A DNA stretch of 64,000 bases from Echinicola salinicaeni (GTDB lineage Bacteria > Bacteroidota > Bacteroidia > Cytophagales > Cyclobacteriaceae). The notes below the pieces were generated by a model that ran no database searches, was not told where the DNA came from, and saw nothing but the letters and a program-made list of their open reading frames with translations. The first letter of the stretch is position 1; each line of letters opens with the position of its first letter. Location of the stretch: contig NZ_JACODZ010000003.1 in assembly GCF_014280965.1 (NCBI RefSeq), positions 372,001 to 436,000 on the forward strand, in the 5' to 3' direction. Below, one piece after another: positions 54,404 through 61,906 of the stretch. The position numbers were made by a program, and so were the translations under genes.

Positions 54404-55292
54404 GAATTTGCTTCCAGAGGATGGTCTGGTAATTTTTGGGGAAGCACGTAGTGGTACCACTTGGCTGATGGAATTGTTAAGTCATATACCCAATGCGATT
54501 ATCAATTGGGAACCATTACATATGGAAAAAGGAGTGGTGCCAAGAGAATTTAATTGGGGAGATCGTCCTTATATTCCTTTAGATGATAAGCATGAGGCAC
54601 ATGGAGATTTAATTAAAGATATTTTGTCCCTTCGAAAATATTCCGAATGGACCATTGGCAAGAACTCATTGGAAGGTATAGTAAATGGAAAGATCGTCTT
54701 GACGAAGTTTGTTAGAGCCAATTTATTGATTCCTTGGATCTGTCATAATATTAAATTCAGACATAAGCCCATATTGCTACTGCGTCATCCCATTGACACC
54801 TGCCTCTCACAGCTAAAGGCATTTGGAAATGGCTACAAAGACTATGGAAACATCCCCTCAGGTATCAATAATACCCGTTTTTTGCAGCATAGAGATATAC
54901 TGAAAAATGCCAATAATGATTTGGAGTACAAAATCATTCTTTGGTGTATCAACAATATGCCACTATTGGATAATTTTGGTTTACAGGATTTAGTAGAAGT
55001 TATCTATTATGAAGATTTGCTCCTAGATCCCCGGAAGCAAATCCGTTTCATTTTAGAGAGAGTTATTCATTACGAAAATATTGCAGAAGTAATGTCATTC
55101 ATTCCCTTTAGGGCTGCAAGCGAAACCAGTTTGAATGGACTAGACAGCAGTCCTTTAATGCAGCTTTACAAAAATATAGATGCCATTGATTATAGGCAAA
55201 AAGAGCGGATCCAAATTATTTTTGATCACTTTGAACTAGAGATGTATAATGCCTTTAGTCCATATAGAGTCTCTAGTAAAATTAAATTATAA
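54366..55292 (+). CDS. sulfotransferase family protein
   Basis: 308 aa, cytoplasmic (no signal). PAPS-binding P-loop IFGEARSGTTWLMELLSHIP (~24-43) and 3'-phosphate site 'LLLRHPIDTCLSQLKAFG' with its Arg and Ser. It transfers sulfate from PAPS to a hydroxyl of a sugar, small molecule or tyrosine; the acceptor is not evident. ATG 54366 or 54372, overlapping the LytTR gene. A small secreted peptide gene starts 128 bp downstream, and that peptide has a single tyrosine with acidic residues nearby, so peptide sulfation is one possibility. Confidence 0.85.
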   Translation: MNMNRIGSILANKNLLPEDGLVIFGEARSGTTWLMELLSHIPNAIINWEPLHMEKGVVPREFNWGDRPYIPLDDKHEAHGDLIKDILSLRKYSEWTIGKNSLEGIVNGKIVLTKFVRANLLIPWICHNIKFRHKPILLLRHPIDTCLSQLKAFGNGYKDYGNIPSGINNTRFLQHRDILKNANNDLEYKIILWCINNMPLLDNFGLQDLVEVIYYEDLLLDPRKQIRFILERVIHYENIAEVMSFIPFRAASETSLNGLDSSPLMQLYKNIDAIDYRQKERIQIIFDHFELEMYNAFSPYRVSSKIKL

Positions 55293-55419
55293 TAATACTT
55301 ACACTCACAAGTTTAGGTATGACGTTCACGGGCTATTTAGTTACACTTTCTCATTTCCATAGTATTATTTAATAGGTTAGAACCGATAAATAAATTATTT
55401 AATCAAAACCATTTTTAAA

Positions 55420-55668
55420 ATGAAAAAGAAAAGAAATTTATCAAAAGTAGTAATGGCTGCTAGTGTTGCAGCTATGGGAGTAGGTGTATTTCATGTATTT
55501 GATGCTGAGGCACAGACCACAGGAGGTGGGTGGACATGTGAGGAAATTAGCCCAGGTACTTGGATATGTGAAAATGAAGACGGATCATCCTTCGGGTATC
55601 ACGAATCTACAGATTTTGGAGATGGATCATGCGGTGGTGACCCTGATTCATGTAGAATCTTGTTTTAA
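55420..55668 (+). CDS. small secreted acidic four-cysteine peptide
   Basis: 82 aa. Basic start (MKKKRNLSK), hydrophobic segment (VVMAASVAAMGVGVFHVF), and a likely cleavage after DAEAQ near residue 32. The ~50-residue mature part is rich in Gly, Asp and Glu, has four Cys (WTC, WIC, GSC, DSC) and one Tyr in SSFGYHESTDFGDG. No known domain. A strong terminator follows 13 bp after the stop and a DUF4221 gene comes next, the same layout as at 60234. Possible roles: signal, toxin or structural peptide; none can be shown from sequence. Confidence 0.75.
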   Translation: MKKKRNLSKVVMAASVAAMGVGVFHVFDAEAQTTGGGWTCEEISPGTWICENEDGSSFGYHESTDFGDGSCGGDPDSCRILF

Positions 55669-55680
55669 CAGAAATCAAAT

Positions 55681-55713
55681 AGAGGGTATAGTTATCCAAT
55701 ATACCCTCTTTTA
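55681..55713 (+). terminator. terminator after the small peptide gene
   Basis: Perfect 10-bp stem AGAGGGTATA / TATACCCTCT, 9-nt loop, then T-rich. It would make the peptide mRNA abundant relative to the downstream gene. Confidence 0.88.
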
Positions 55714-55727
55714 AATAAATATTATAT

Positions 55728-56885
55728 ATGAGGAATTGCACCGTTATAATTGCTTTAATCGTTACGCTCTTGGCTTGTAATAATTCTAGGAAGAAAAGTG
55801 AAAATATATTTAGAAATGGACAAAATTTAGAAAAAACAGATGAAATCCAACTTAAAACGGATGATTTAGGTACCATTGACTTTTTAAGACATCAAGTTTT
55901 TGAAATTGAAGATTCCACTTTTATTTATGTACTTAACAAATCGATCAGTGCATTAGAAATTTATAATTTGACATCCGCAAAGTTTGTTAAACGTATAGGG
56001 ATTCCTGATGAAGGCCCACATGCTATTACAAACTTGCAGGGATTTTTTGTCCATTCAAGCGATTCAATTTTTGTGTTCCCTCAAGGTCATGTAAAAAACA
56101 CTATTTTAGTGAGCAGTAAAGGGGAGGTACTTTCCCATTTTTCTCCGCCCGTCCCAAAGAATGATATTCATGGTATTGTCAACCATAAATCTGTGCCATC
56201 GGCTCCCAGTTATTTTAAAGATAAAAAATTGTATTTTTCAGTTTTGCCTTTGCTTGATACTAAGGTTCCAGAAAATATAAATGAAAGTGTTTTGCTTGCA
56301 TCAGAATTTATTTTGGAGGATAATCAGCTTGATTTTCCTGATAAAATGCATTATCCTTCAAGCTATTTAAAAAAGGGGTGGGTTACATATCATACAAATT
56401 ACTCAAGGATAATTGATGAAAAAGGCAATTGGATTTATTCTTTTGCAGGTTCTGATAGCTTATTTATTTATGATAATAATTATAAATTAAATAGCAAAGT
56501 TCTAGCTAAAAGTAAAGAGATAGAAGAAATACCTAGCTTTGAAGTATATCCTGGAAAACTCAATTCTATGCAAATGTGCATAGAATATGGTTCTTATGGA
56601 AGGGTCCTTTACGATAAGTTCAAAAACTTATACTACCGAATTGTTAGGTTGCCTAGGGGGTATGATCCCAAGGGGGATTACGATATCAATGCTTTAGCTA
56701 AGAGTGCTTTTAGTATAATTAAGTTTGATGGAGAATTTAATAGACTTTCAGAAACAGTTTTTGAAAAAGAAATTTATGATTTGAATTGTGTTTTTATTAC
56801 CAAAAAAGGATTAAATATTCCAAGGACAAATTATTGGAATGAGGACCTTGCGGAAGATATGGTAACTATAGATGTTTTTAACTGA
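55728..56885 (+). CDS. DUF4221 family beta-propeller lipoprotein (copy D)
   Basis: 385 aa, lipobox LLACN near residue 17. Matches the gene at 45113 in order and motif: 'LEIYNLTSAKFVKRIGIPDEG', LQGFFVHSSDSIFVFPQG, 'YGSYGRVLYDKFKNLYYRI', 'NCVFITKKGLNIPRTNYW'. It begins 19 bp after the terminator of the peptide gene and is followed at once by the thioredoxin-like gene (start 8 bp after its stop), so 55728-58375 forms one transcript. Confidence 0.82.
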   Translation: MRNCTVIIALIVTLLACNNSRKKSENIFRNGQNLEKTDEIQLKTDDLGTIDFLRHQVFEIEDSTFIYVLNKSISALEIYNLTSAKFVKRIGIPDEGPHAITNLQGFFVHSSDSIFVFPQGHVKNTILVSSKGEVLSHFSPPVPKNDIHGIVNHKSVPSAPSYFKDKKLYFSVLPLLDTKVPENINESVLLASEFILEDNQLDFPDKMHYPSSYLKKGWVTYHTNYSRIIDEKGNWIYSFAGSDSLFIYDNNYKLNSKVLAKSKEIEEIPSFEVYPGKLNSMQMCIEYGSYGRVLYDKFKNLYYRIVRLPRGYDPKGDYDINALAKSAFSIIKFDGEFNRLSETVFEKEIYDLNCVFITKKGLNIPRTNYWNEDLAEDMVTIDVFN

Positions 56886-56892
56886 TTTTTCC

Positions 56893-57309
56893 ATGAAAAT
56901 CTTTTTAGGTATATTTTTAACATTGATTTTTTCTCAGTGTAGTTTTGAGGAGAAAACGTTAAGTAAAAGTCTTGATTCATTAAAAGAACACTATAAAATT
57001 GAATCTGAAAGTCTATTTATTATTTCTTGGGATCAATGCGACTCATGTCATGATGATCTTATAAGGATGATAGATAAGTTTTCAAGGACTGGTAATGTAA
57101 AAGTTGTGGTGATAACCAAAAAAACGAAGCTATTTAGAAATGAGGTGGGGGATCGTCTCTTTTCACGAGTAGTTATCGATTCAGGCAGAAGAGCTTTTGA
57201 ATTAGGCTTGTTTAAAGGAACACCAATTATTTATTATTTTAATGAAGGAGAACTAAAGAGTAGAAATGTCAACCATTCAAGTCAAATAACAGATAATAAT
57301 AATGAGTAA
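56893..57309 (+). CDS. thioredoxin-like lipoprotein with CxxC
   Basis: Start at ATG 56893 (the ATG at 56872 lies in the previous gene). 138 aa, lipobox at C16 (IFSQC). FIISWDQCDSCHDD carries C49 and C52 as the redox pair, followed by a helix, a strand (VKVVVITKKT) and a GTPIIYYF cis-Pro loop, so a short thioredoxin fold. It could act on disulfides of envelope partners; the four-cysteine peptide nearby is an obvious candidate, by context only. Its stop overlaps the next start by 8 bp. Confidence 0.72.
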   Translation: MKIFLGIFLTLIFSQCSFEEKTLSKSLDSLKEHYKIESESLFIISWDQCDSCHDDLIRMIDKFSRTGNVKVVVITKKTKLFRNEVGDRLFSRVVIDSGRRAFELGLFKGTPIIYYFNEGELKSRNVNHSSQITDNNNE

Positions 57310-58375
57310 TAAATTCGGGTTTTTAATTAAAGGTATTATTAGATTAAGGATATTATTCTTTTTAACATTATTTGGTTTATCATTGATCTCCTGTAAACAG
57401 GATATAGAATGCATTAATAATGAGTTATTGCCAATTGTCGATTCTGTTGATATAACTGAGATTATAAAAAAGCCAGAATACTTTCGGTTTAATTTCAAAG
57501 GGGGGTATAAAGATGGTGTTTTTTATGTCTTTGTGGATATGCTTGGAGACTTTTATGCAATTGAAAACAATGGAAATATAATTTGGGAAAGTTCATTAAA
57601 TAAGTTTCGTGGAAATAAGCAGTCAGGACCAGCGATTCTCACAACAAGTACTGAAGAGTTTCATTTATATGATGATGGAATTTACTTTTTACAAAATAAT
57701 AATAGTTTAAAAATTGTTGATTATAAAGGTAGGGTTGTTTCTAGTCATACCTTTAATATTGAAAAGGAAAGAATGGTTAAGTCTATAGTTAGGTTGAATG
57801 ATTCGGAATTTGTTTTATTATGGGTTAATCGCAGAAATAAACAACAATATGGTTTAAGCCTATTGAATATAAATGATGGATTAATAAAATTAATTTCTCA
57901 GATGAAACTAGCTTACTCAGCTTCGAAGGTGAAAATTGCTTCTATGGATAACAAAATCTATGTCTTTGAGGACATAAATAATTCAGTTAGGGTTTTCAAT
58001 CCTAAAGGAGAGGAAATAAGAAGAGTAAAATTAGTTCCTTCAGATTATAAAAATTATGAAATTCACAAAGGATATGATGGCGAAATATCAAATTATAGAG
58101 CTTTGTCTAAAATTGAGAAAAACTCATTTTTTAATGATTATGTGAAAAATGTTTCGATGACATGTAATAACACGATATTTATGCATCATCACATATATCA
58201 AAGAGACACTGCTTCTCTTCCCTTTAAAGGACTGATTTCCACAAAGAAGATTGGAGAAGGAACCAAGGAAGTTCTACTCGACAAATATGTAATGAATTTG
58301 GATTCCCACGGTAATTATTTTTCTATTGTTAGTCATAATGGTAGAAAATATATCAAAATCGCTCCTATTCTTTAA
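57302..58375 (+). CDS. lipoprotein with propeller-like repeats
   Basis: 357 aa, long basic N-region then lipobox LISC (C31). Repeating strand-turn-strand units are visible (NGNIIWESSLNKFRGN, DDGIYFLQNNNSLKIVDYKG, DNKIYVFEDINNSVRVFNPKG), which suggests a beta-propeller, but I cannot assign the family. Coupled to the thioredoxin-like gene by an 8-bp overlap. Strongly AT-rich compared with the PUL genes. Confidence 0.6.
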   Translation: MSNKFGFLIKGIIRLRILFFLTLFGLSLISCKQDIECINNELLPIVDSVDITEIIKKPEYFRFNFKGGYKDGVFYVFVDMLGDFYAIENNGNIIWESSLNKFRGNKQSGPAILTTSTEEFHLYDDGIYFLQNNNSLKIVDYKGRVVSSHTFNIEKERMVKSIVRLNDSEFVLLWVNRRNKQQYGLSLLNINDGLIKLISQMKLAYSASKVKIASMDNKIYVFEDINNSVRVFNPKGEEIRRVKLVPSDYKNYEIHKGYDGEISNYRALSKIEKNSFFNDYVKNVSMTCNNTIFMHHHIYQRDTASLPFKGLISTKKIGEGTKEVLLDKYVMNLDSHGNYFSIVSHNGRKYIKIAPIL

Positions 58376-58381
58376 AAACAA

Positions 58382-59106
58382 ATGCATTCCTCTTTAAAAT
58401 TTGATAAAGTATTAATGAATAATTTGATTAATAATGTTCACTTAAACTTTTCCTTTCAGATCAGCTTGGATTAATTGAAGGTAAATCTTCAGTAATTCTA
58501 TTTGTTTCACAATTAAGTGATCCATTTTATAGCGAGGAAGTTTCTTATTCTTTTTTGGAAGAATTGCTGGGACAGGTTACTAATTCAACAAGCCTAATGT
58601 ATGGAAATGGATTGGCAGGTATTGGATCCCTGATTAATTACCTTAGTCAAAAAGGAAAAATTGAGGAAAACCCTTTTGAGTTGTTCTCAGAGCCAGAAGA
58701 CACCCTGATAAAGGTACTTTTTGGTGCCAGATGCCATGAAATTACTCTTTCCAAAGGATTGCCTGGAATAGAGATGTACTTTCTGTTTCGCCTTAAGGAT
58801 AAAAGTTTTTCAGAAGATTCCTTTCAAGTAATGCGGTATAAAGAAGCGATTATTGCTTCTATCGACCAGCTGGATCACCTCATCAAGGGGATGCAAATCC
58901 GGGAATTAAATCAGTATGACCTCAGCATTTGGAATGGATGGAGTGGTGTCTATCTGTATCTGTTGCAAGTGGAACAGTTGGGATATATAAAAGAGAAAAT
59001 AGCTGAATTGACGCATAAAGTAAGAAAGATCATTACAGATAAATTGGCCGAAGAAAAGGTGAGCTGGTTACAGCTGGAAGCCTGGTGGGGATTTGTAATC
59101 AAGTAA
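58382..59106 (+). pseudogene. LanC-like cyclase gene, frameshifted and 3'-truncated
   Basis: An ATG at 58382 reads MHSSLKFDKVLMNNLINNVH... to a stop at 58474. From 58435 the neighbouring frame continues with DQLGLIEGKSSVILFVSQLS, then MYGNGLAGIGSLINYLSQKG, 'LSKGLPGIEMYFLFRL' and SIWNGWSGVYLYLLQ. The repeated G-x-x-G helices are those of the LanC alpha-toroid, but only about half the barrel is present and the zinc-binding Cys/His end is missing. The last codons come from a RAYT-derived element. So a dead lanthionine-synthetase-like gene. Confidence 0.72.
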
Positions 59107-59258
59107 GGATCAAATAAGGCGGTAATAATAATATAGGCTTGACTGACTTTATGGAGCTTGGTTAGCAGGTCTTATAGAGGTCGATTATTGGTGAGGTACG
59201 TTTAACAATTCAATTAAGATTGGTATCAGATAGGAGGGTGTAATTGCAAATTACACCC
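59090..59258 (+). mobile_element. MITE-like RAYT derivative that truncates the LanC-like gene
   Basis: 59090-59210 matches 51726-51830: RAYT leader (GATTTGTAATCAAGTA, GATCAAATAAGGCGG) followed by the RAYT 3' end ('TTAGCAGGTCTTATAGAGG'), then a perfect type-1 REP at 59236-59258. The type-2 palindrome at the left end is absent here. Confidence 0.82.
59236..59258. repeat. REP palindrome (type 1)
   Basis: Perfect arms GGGTGTAATT / AATTACACCC with GCA loop. Confidence 0.9.
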
Positions 59259-59281
59259 AGTTGAGACTCAAGAAGGAGACA

Positions 59282-59795
59282 ACCTTAAGTCTCTGATAAG
59301 AGAAACACGGGATAAACACGGCTTAAGCAGGGGTTAAATACGGGTTAAATAGGACCGTTAAAAATGTTACATTATAATATGGTTTTCCGTTTTACACGAA
59401 TAACCTTATGCGGATTTATCAAGATTGAAGAACAAGGAGCAAGGACAAAATAGAAATAAAGCTAGCTCAGAGGCTTCCTAAGTCTATTGATTAAAAACAG
59501 TCCATAAAACCCCATAAGTACGCTTTTCTTTAAACAAAGCTTTTGGTGGGTTGAACAAGTGTTTTCACAGCTTGAATGAATTTTGTGAAATGGTCTTAAA
59601 GCAGAAGTGAAACCTATAATAACTCTTGGAATCAAATCCTTTTTTGAATAAACCTTTGAAATATGACGTTTTCTTTCGAATAGAAAGAAAATAATTCCAT
59701 TTAATATGATTTAAATTTATTAATTATTGCTTTTTAAGTTCTAGATATTGTATTTCATTTCGTTAAGAAAAAAAATACCCCAGATGGGGTATTTT
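59282..59795 (+). repeat. ~0.51-kb duplicated leader module, copy 2
   Basis: Second copy of 53463-53995, in the same orientation and 5.8 kb away. It ends in the same hairpin, here with an unbroken T tract, and is followed by the small HTH-like ORF and the NVEALA-like peptide gene. Confidence 0.9.
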
Positions 59796-59799
59796 TTTT
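59772..59799 (+). terminator. terminator ending module copy 2
   Basis: AAAATACCCC / GGGGTATTTT around AGAT, then a run of T. Confidence 0.88.
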
Positions 59800-59914
59800 C
59801 TGGGAGCTTTTCTTTTGTTTCGAATATATTTTTCCTGAAGGTCAAGTTCATTAAAACTAGTTTCAGATTAATAATAGAAAATTAAATATTTCAATTTTAT
59901 AAAATCGGTCGCCA

Positions 59915-60088
59915 ATGCATTTAAAATTTAAGACAAGGAGTGAGATGGCTTCGGAGTATGGTGTGGATAGGAAAACATTCAGATCTATGTTGCTTAAAGC
60001 AGATATTCATTTGCCCAAGGGATTGGTTTCTCCGGCAGACCAGCAGAAAATAAATGAAAAGCTAGGTGCTCCTATAATAAAGGGATAA
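59915..60088 (+). CDS. small HTH-like protein (57 aa)
   Basis: ATG 59915 to TAA 60086-60088. It reads MHLKFKTRSEMASEYGVDRK, then TFRSMLLKADIHLPKG and LVSPADQQKINEKLG. The 'R-SEMASEYGVDRKTFRSML' part is a helix-turn-helix pattern, and small proteins of this form (HTH, then LP-G-ISP-QQ-I--L) occur in Bacteroidota. No strong ribosome site seen. It sits between the leader module and the peptide gene, the place held by the LytTR gene in the other unit. Confidence 0.55.
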   Translation: MHLKFKTRSEMASEYGVDRKTFRSMLLKADIHLPKGLVSPADQQKINEKLGAPIIKG

Positions 60089-60233
60089 GGGGGAGAATCA
60101 GTTTTTTGATTTTGATAAATTTAATAGTTCCCCAATATTCCCCAATATTCCTCGAGTTTACCCGAAAATTAGTTTGGCTATTGGTTAGGTTTGTAAAAGT
60201 TAAATTATTGTTTAATTCACAAAAATAATTATC

Positions 60234-60506
60234 ATGAAAAAATCTTTTAAAAGTAATTGGCTGCATTGGACTGTGGCAGGAGTTTTTGGTGCTATGTTGG
60301 TTTTTAATGTAATGATCAGTTTAGATTTTGAAAAGGGTAAGTTTTTGCCTTCCTTGACATTGATGGAGTTGGGTAATCAGGCTTATGCAGTGGGGGAAGA
60401 TGAAGATTGTGTAAGTTGTGACAATACTGATGAAACTACTTGCCAAAGAGTAATTGTAGGGAATGAAACCCATTATTACACGGGGCCTAAGGAATCATGT
60501 GATTAA
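60234..60506 (+). CDS. NVEALA-like small secreted four-cysteine peptide
   Basis: 90 aa. Hydrophobic signal (~10-30; WTVAGVFGAMLVFNVMIS), a linker 'LTLMELGNQAYA' that resembles the NVEALA cleavage region, and an acidic mature part starting VGEDEDCVSCDNTDETTC with four Cys in all and a YY pair. NVEALA peptides are exported Bacteroidota peptides of unknown role. A perfect hairpin follows 4 bp after the stop and a BF3164-type lipoprotein gene comes next, like the unit at 55420. Confidence 0.7.
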   Translation: MKKSFKSNWLHWTVAGVFGAMLVFNVMISLDFEKGKFLPSLTLMELGNQAYAVGEDEDCVSCDNTDETTCQRVIVGNETHYYTGPKESCD

Positions 60507-60510
60507 TTTT

Positions 60511-60543
60511 TATGCATCTACGGATATTTTCCGTAGATGCATA
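60511..60543 (+). promoter_or_regulatory. perfect hairpin after the NVEALA-like gene
   Basis: 13-bp arms TATGCATCTACGG / CCGTAGATGCATA around ATATTTT. No T tract, so probably an mRNA-stabilising or partial termination structure between peptide and lipoprotein genes. Confidence 0.8.
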
Positions 60544-60566
60544 TCATTTGAATTGAGACGAGAGTT

Positions 60567-61613
60567 ATGAAGAAGTATTTTCACCTATTATTTATTCTAG
60601 TTTTATTTTCTTGTTCAAATAAAGAGAACAAGCGCATATCTAATTCTAATCTCCAAACTAAAGTTTTTGGCAAGAGGTTAAGTGTGAGCGATGAAATTTT
60701 GAGAGTTAATATTATGTATCAATATGGAGGGCTATTGTATGTTGTTGATCCTGACAAGAATTATGTTTTTTCAATCATAGACATTGCAAAGGATAAGATG
60801 GTCTCACGGTTTGGAAAAATAGGGGAGGGACCCTGTGAACTGAATAGGATCTCTTCAGTTTTAAGGGTGCCAGGGGCTCCAAATAAAATAGGGGTTTATT
60901 GTATGCAAAAGTTTTCCTATTTTGAATTTGGTTTGGATCAGGTTTTAAAGAAATCCAATGATAAGGAAGCTGAATGTGAACTTCAATTGAAGAACTTTGA
61001 TCCAAATTTTATGAGAGTGATCAATATAGGAAACAATAGATTTTTAGGTGTAGGTTTTTTTGATAAGAAGTATGCGTTAACATCTCCTGGTACTACTATG
61101 CCGAAATTTTATTATATGGATTATCATTTTCAGAATGAATTTCAAAGTGAGTATGCAAATGAAAGTCTAGCAATGGCTTCTCAGGGCGATTTGGTGTTAA
61201 AACCTGATGGATCAAAAGTCTTTTTTGGAGCACATAATTTCATGGGATTTGACATTTTTAAATTGAAAGAAGATAGTCTAATTTTAGAAAAGAGAGCTGA
61301 GTTGACAACTCCTAAGTTTAAAAAAAGAGGAGAAGGGAATATTCTTTCTGTTGACTTTTCTTCGGATAATATGTATGGTTATCAAAAATCGGTTGCAAGT
61401 GATCAATTTATTTATGCTTTGTATTCTGGAAAAAACAAGAATGAGGAATACCGCTTGTGTAAATGGGTATATGTTTATGATTGGAACGGAAACTTTATAA
61501 AGAGAATAGAATTGGATAGAGAGGTATCATCCATTACAGTTTCTGAGAATGATAGTTATTTGATTGGAACAGTTGATGATGGTAAAGCCAATTTATATCG
61601 GTTTGATTTATAG
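60567..61613 (+). CDS. BF3164/TolB-like propeller lipoprotein (copy E)
   Basis: 348 aa, lipobox LFSC near residue 16. Full-length relative of the broken gene at 46452 (TKVFGKRL, DEILRVNIMYQYGG, VFSIIDIAKD, GEGPCELNRISS). Later blades include 'PDGSKVFFGAHNFMGFDIF' and YGYQKSVASDQFIYALYSGK, ending DDGKANLYRFDL. It follows the NVEALA-like peptide gene by 60 bp across a hairpin. Envelope-anchored; function unknown. Confidence 0.82.
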   Translation: MKKYFHLLFILVLFSCSNKENKRISNSNLQTKVFGKRLSVSDEILRVNIMYQYGGLLYVVDPDKNYVFSIIDIAKDKMVSRFGKIGEGPCELNRISSVLRVPGAPNKIGVYCMQKFSYFEFGLDQVLKKSNDKEAECELQLKNFDPNFMRVINIGNNRFLGVGFFDKKYALTSPGTTMPKFYYMDYHFQNEFQSEYANESLAMASQGDLVLKPDGSKVFFGAHNFMGFDIFKLKEDSLILEKRAELTTPKFKKRGEGNILSVDFSSDNMYGYQKSVASDQFIYALYSGKNKNEEYRLCKWVYVYDWNGNFIKRIELDREVSSITVSENDSYLIGTVDDGKANLYRFDL

Positions 61614-61906
61614 GTCTTTTATGTTTTTAATGGAAACTCTAAAACAATATTAATTGAGGTCAAAAGTATCAGCTAAAAAGGGTATTAGTACCAAAATAGA
61701 ATTGGTTAATTATTTTTTGAACTTGGGAAAGTTTAAAAACAGTTGGTGAAACTAACGATGAAAATTTACTTAGAAAACTGTAGGAGTTTGTTAGGTTACT
61801 ATGGGGTCGTTTTTGTTGGGATAAAGTTTATGTGTCATTATTTAATGATACATAAACTAAAAATCATTTTTAGGGGTTAATTTATTTTTGCGGTTTGATA
61901 GAGAGA
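61614..61906. other. intergenic region before the ligase-like gene
   Basis: About 290 bp, AT-rich. No gene or clear element seen. Confidence 0.4.

Noticed and set aside
55420-59106. Intact lanthipeptide cluster
   Set aside because: The LanC-like gene is frameshifted and truncated, and no dehydratase (LanB) or dedicated transporter is present.
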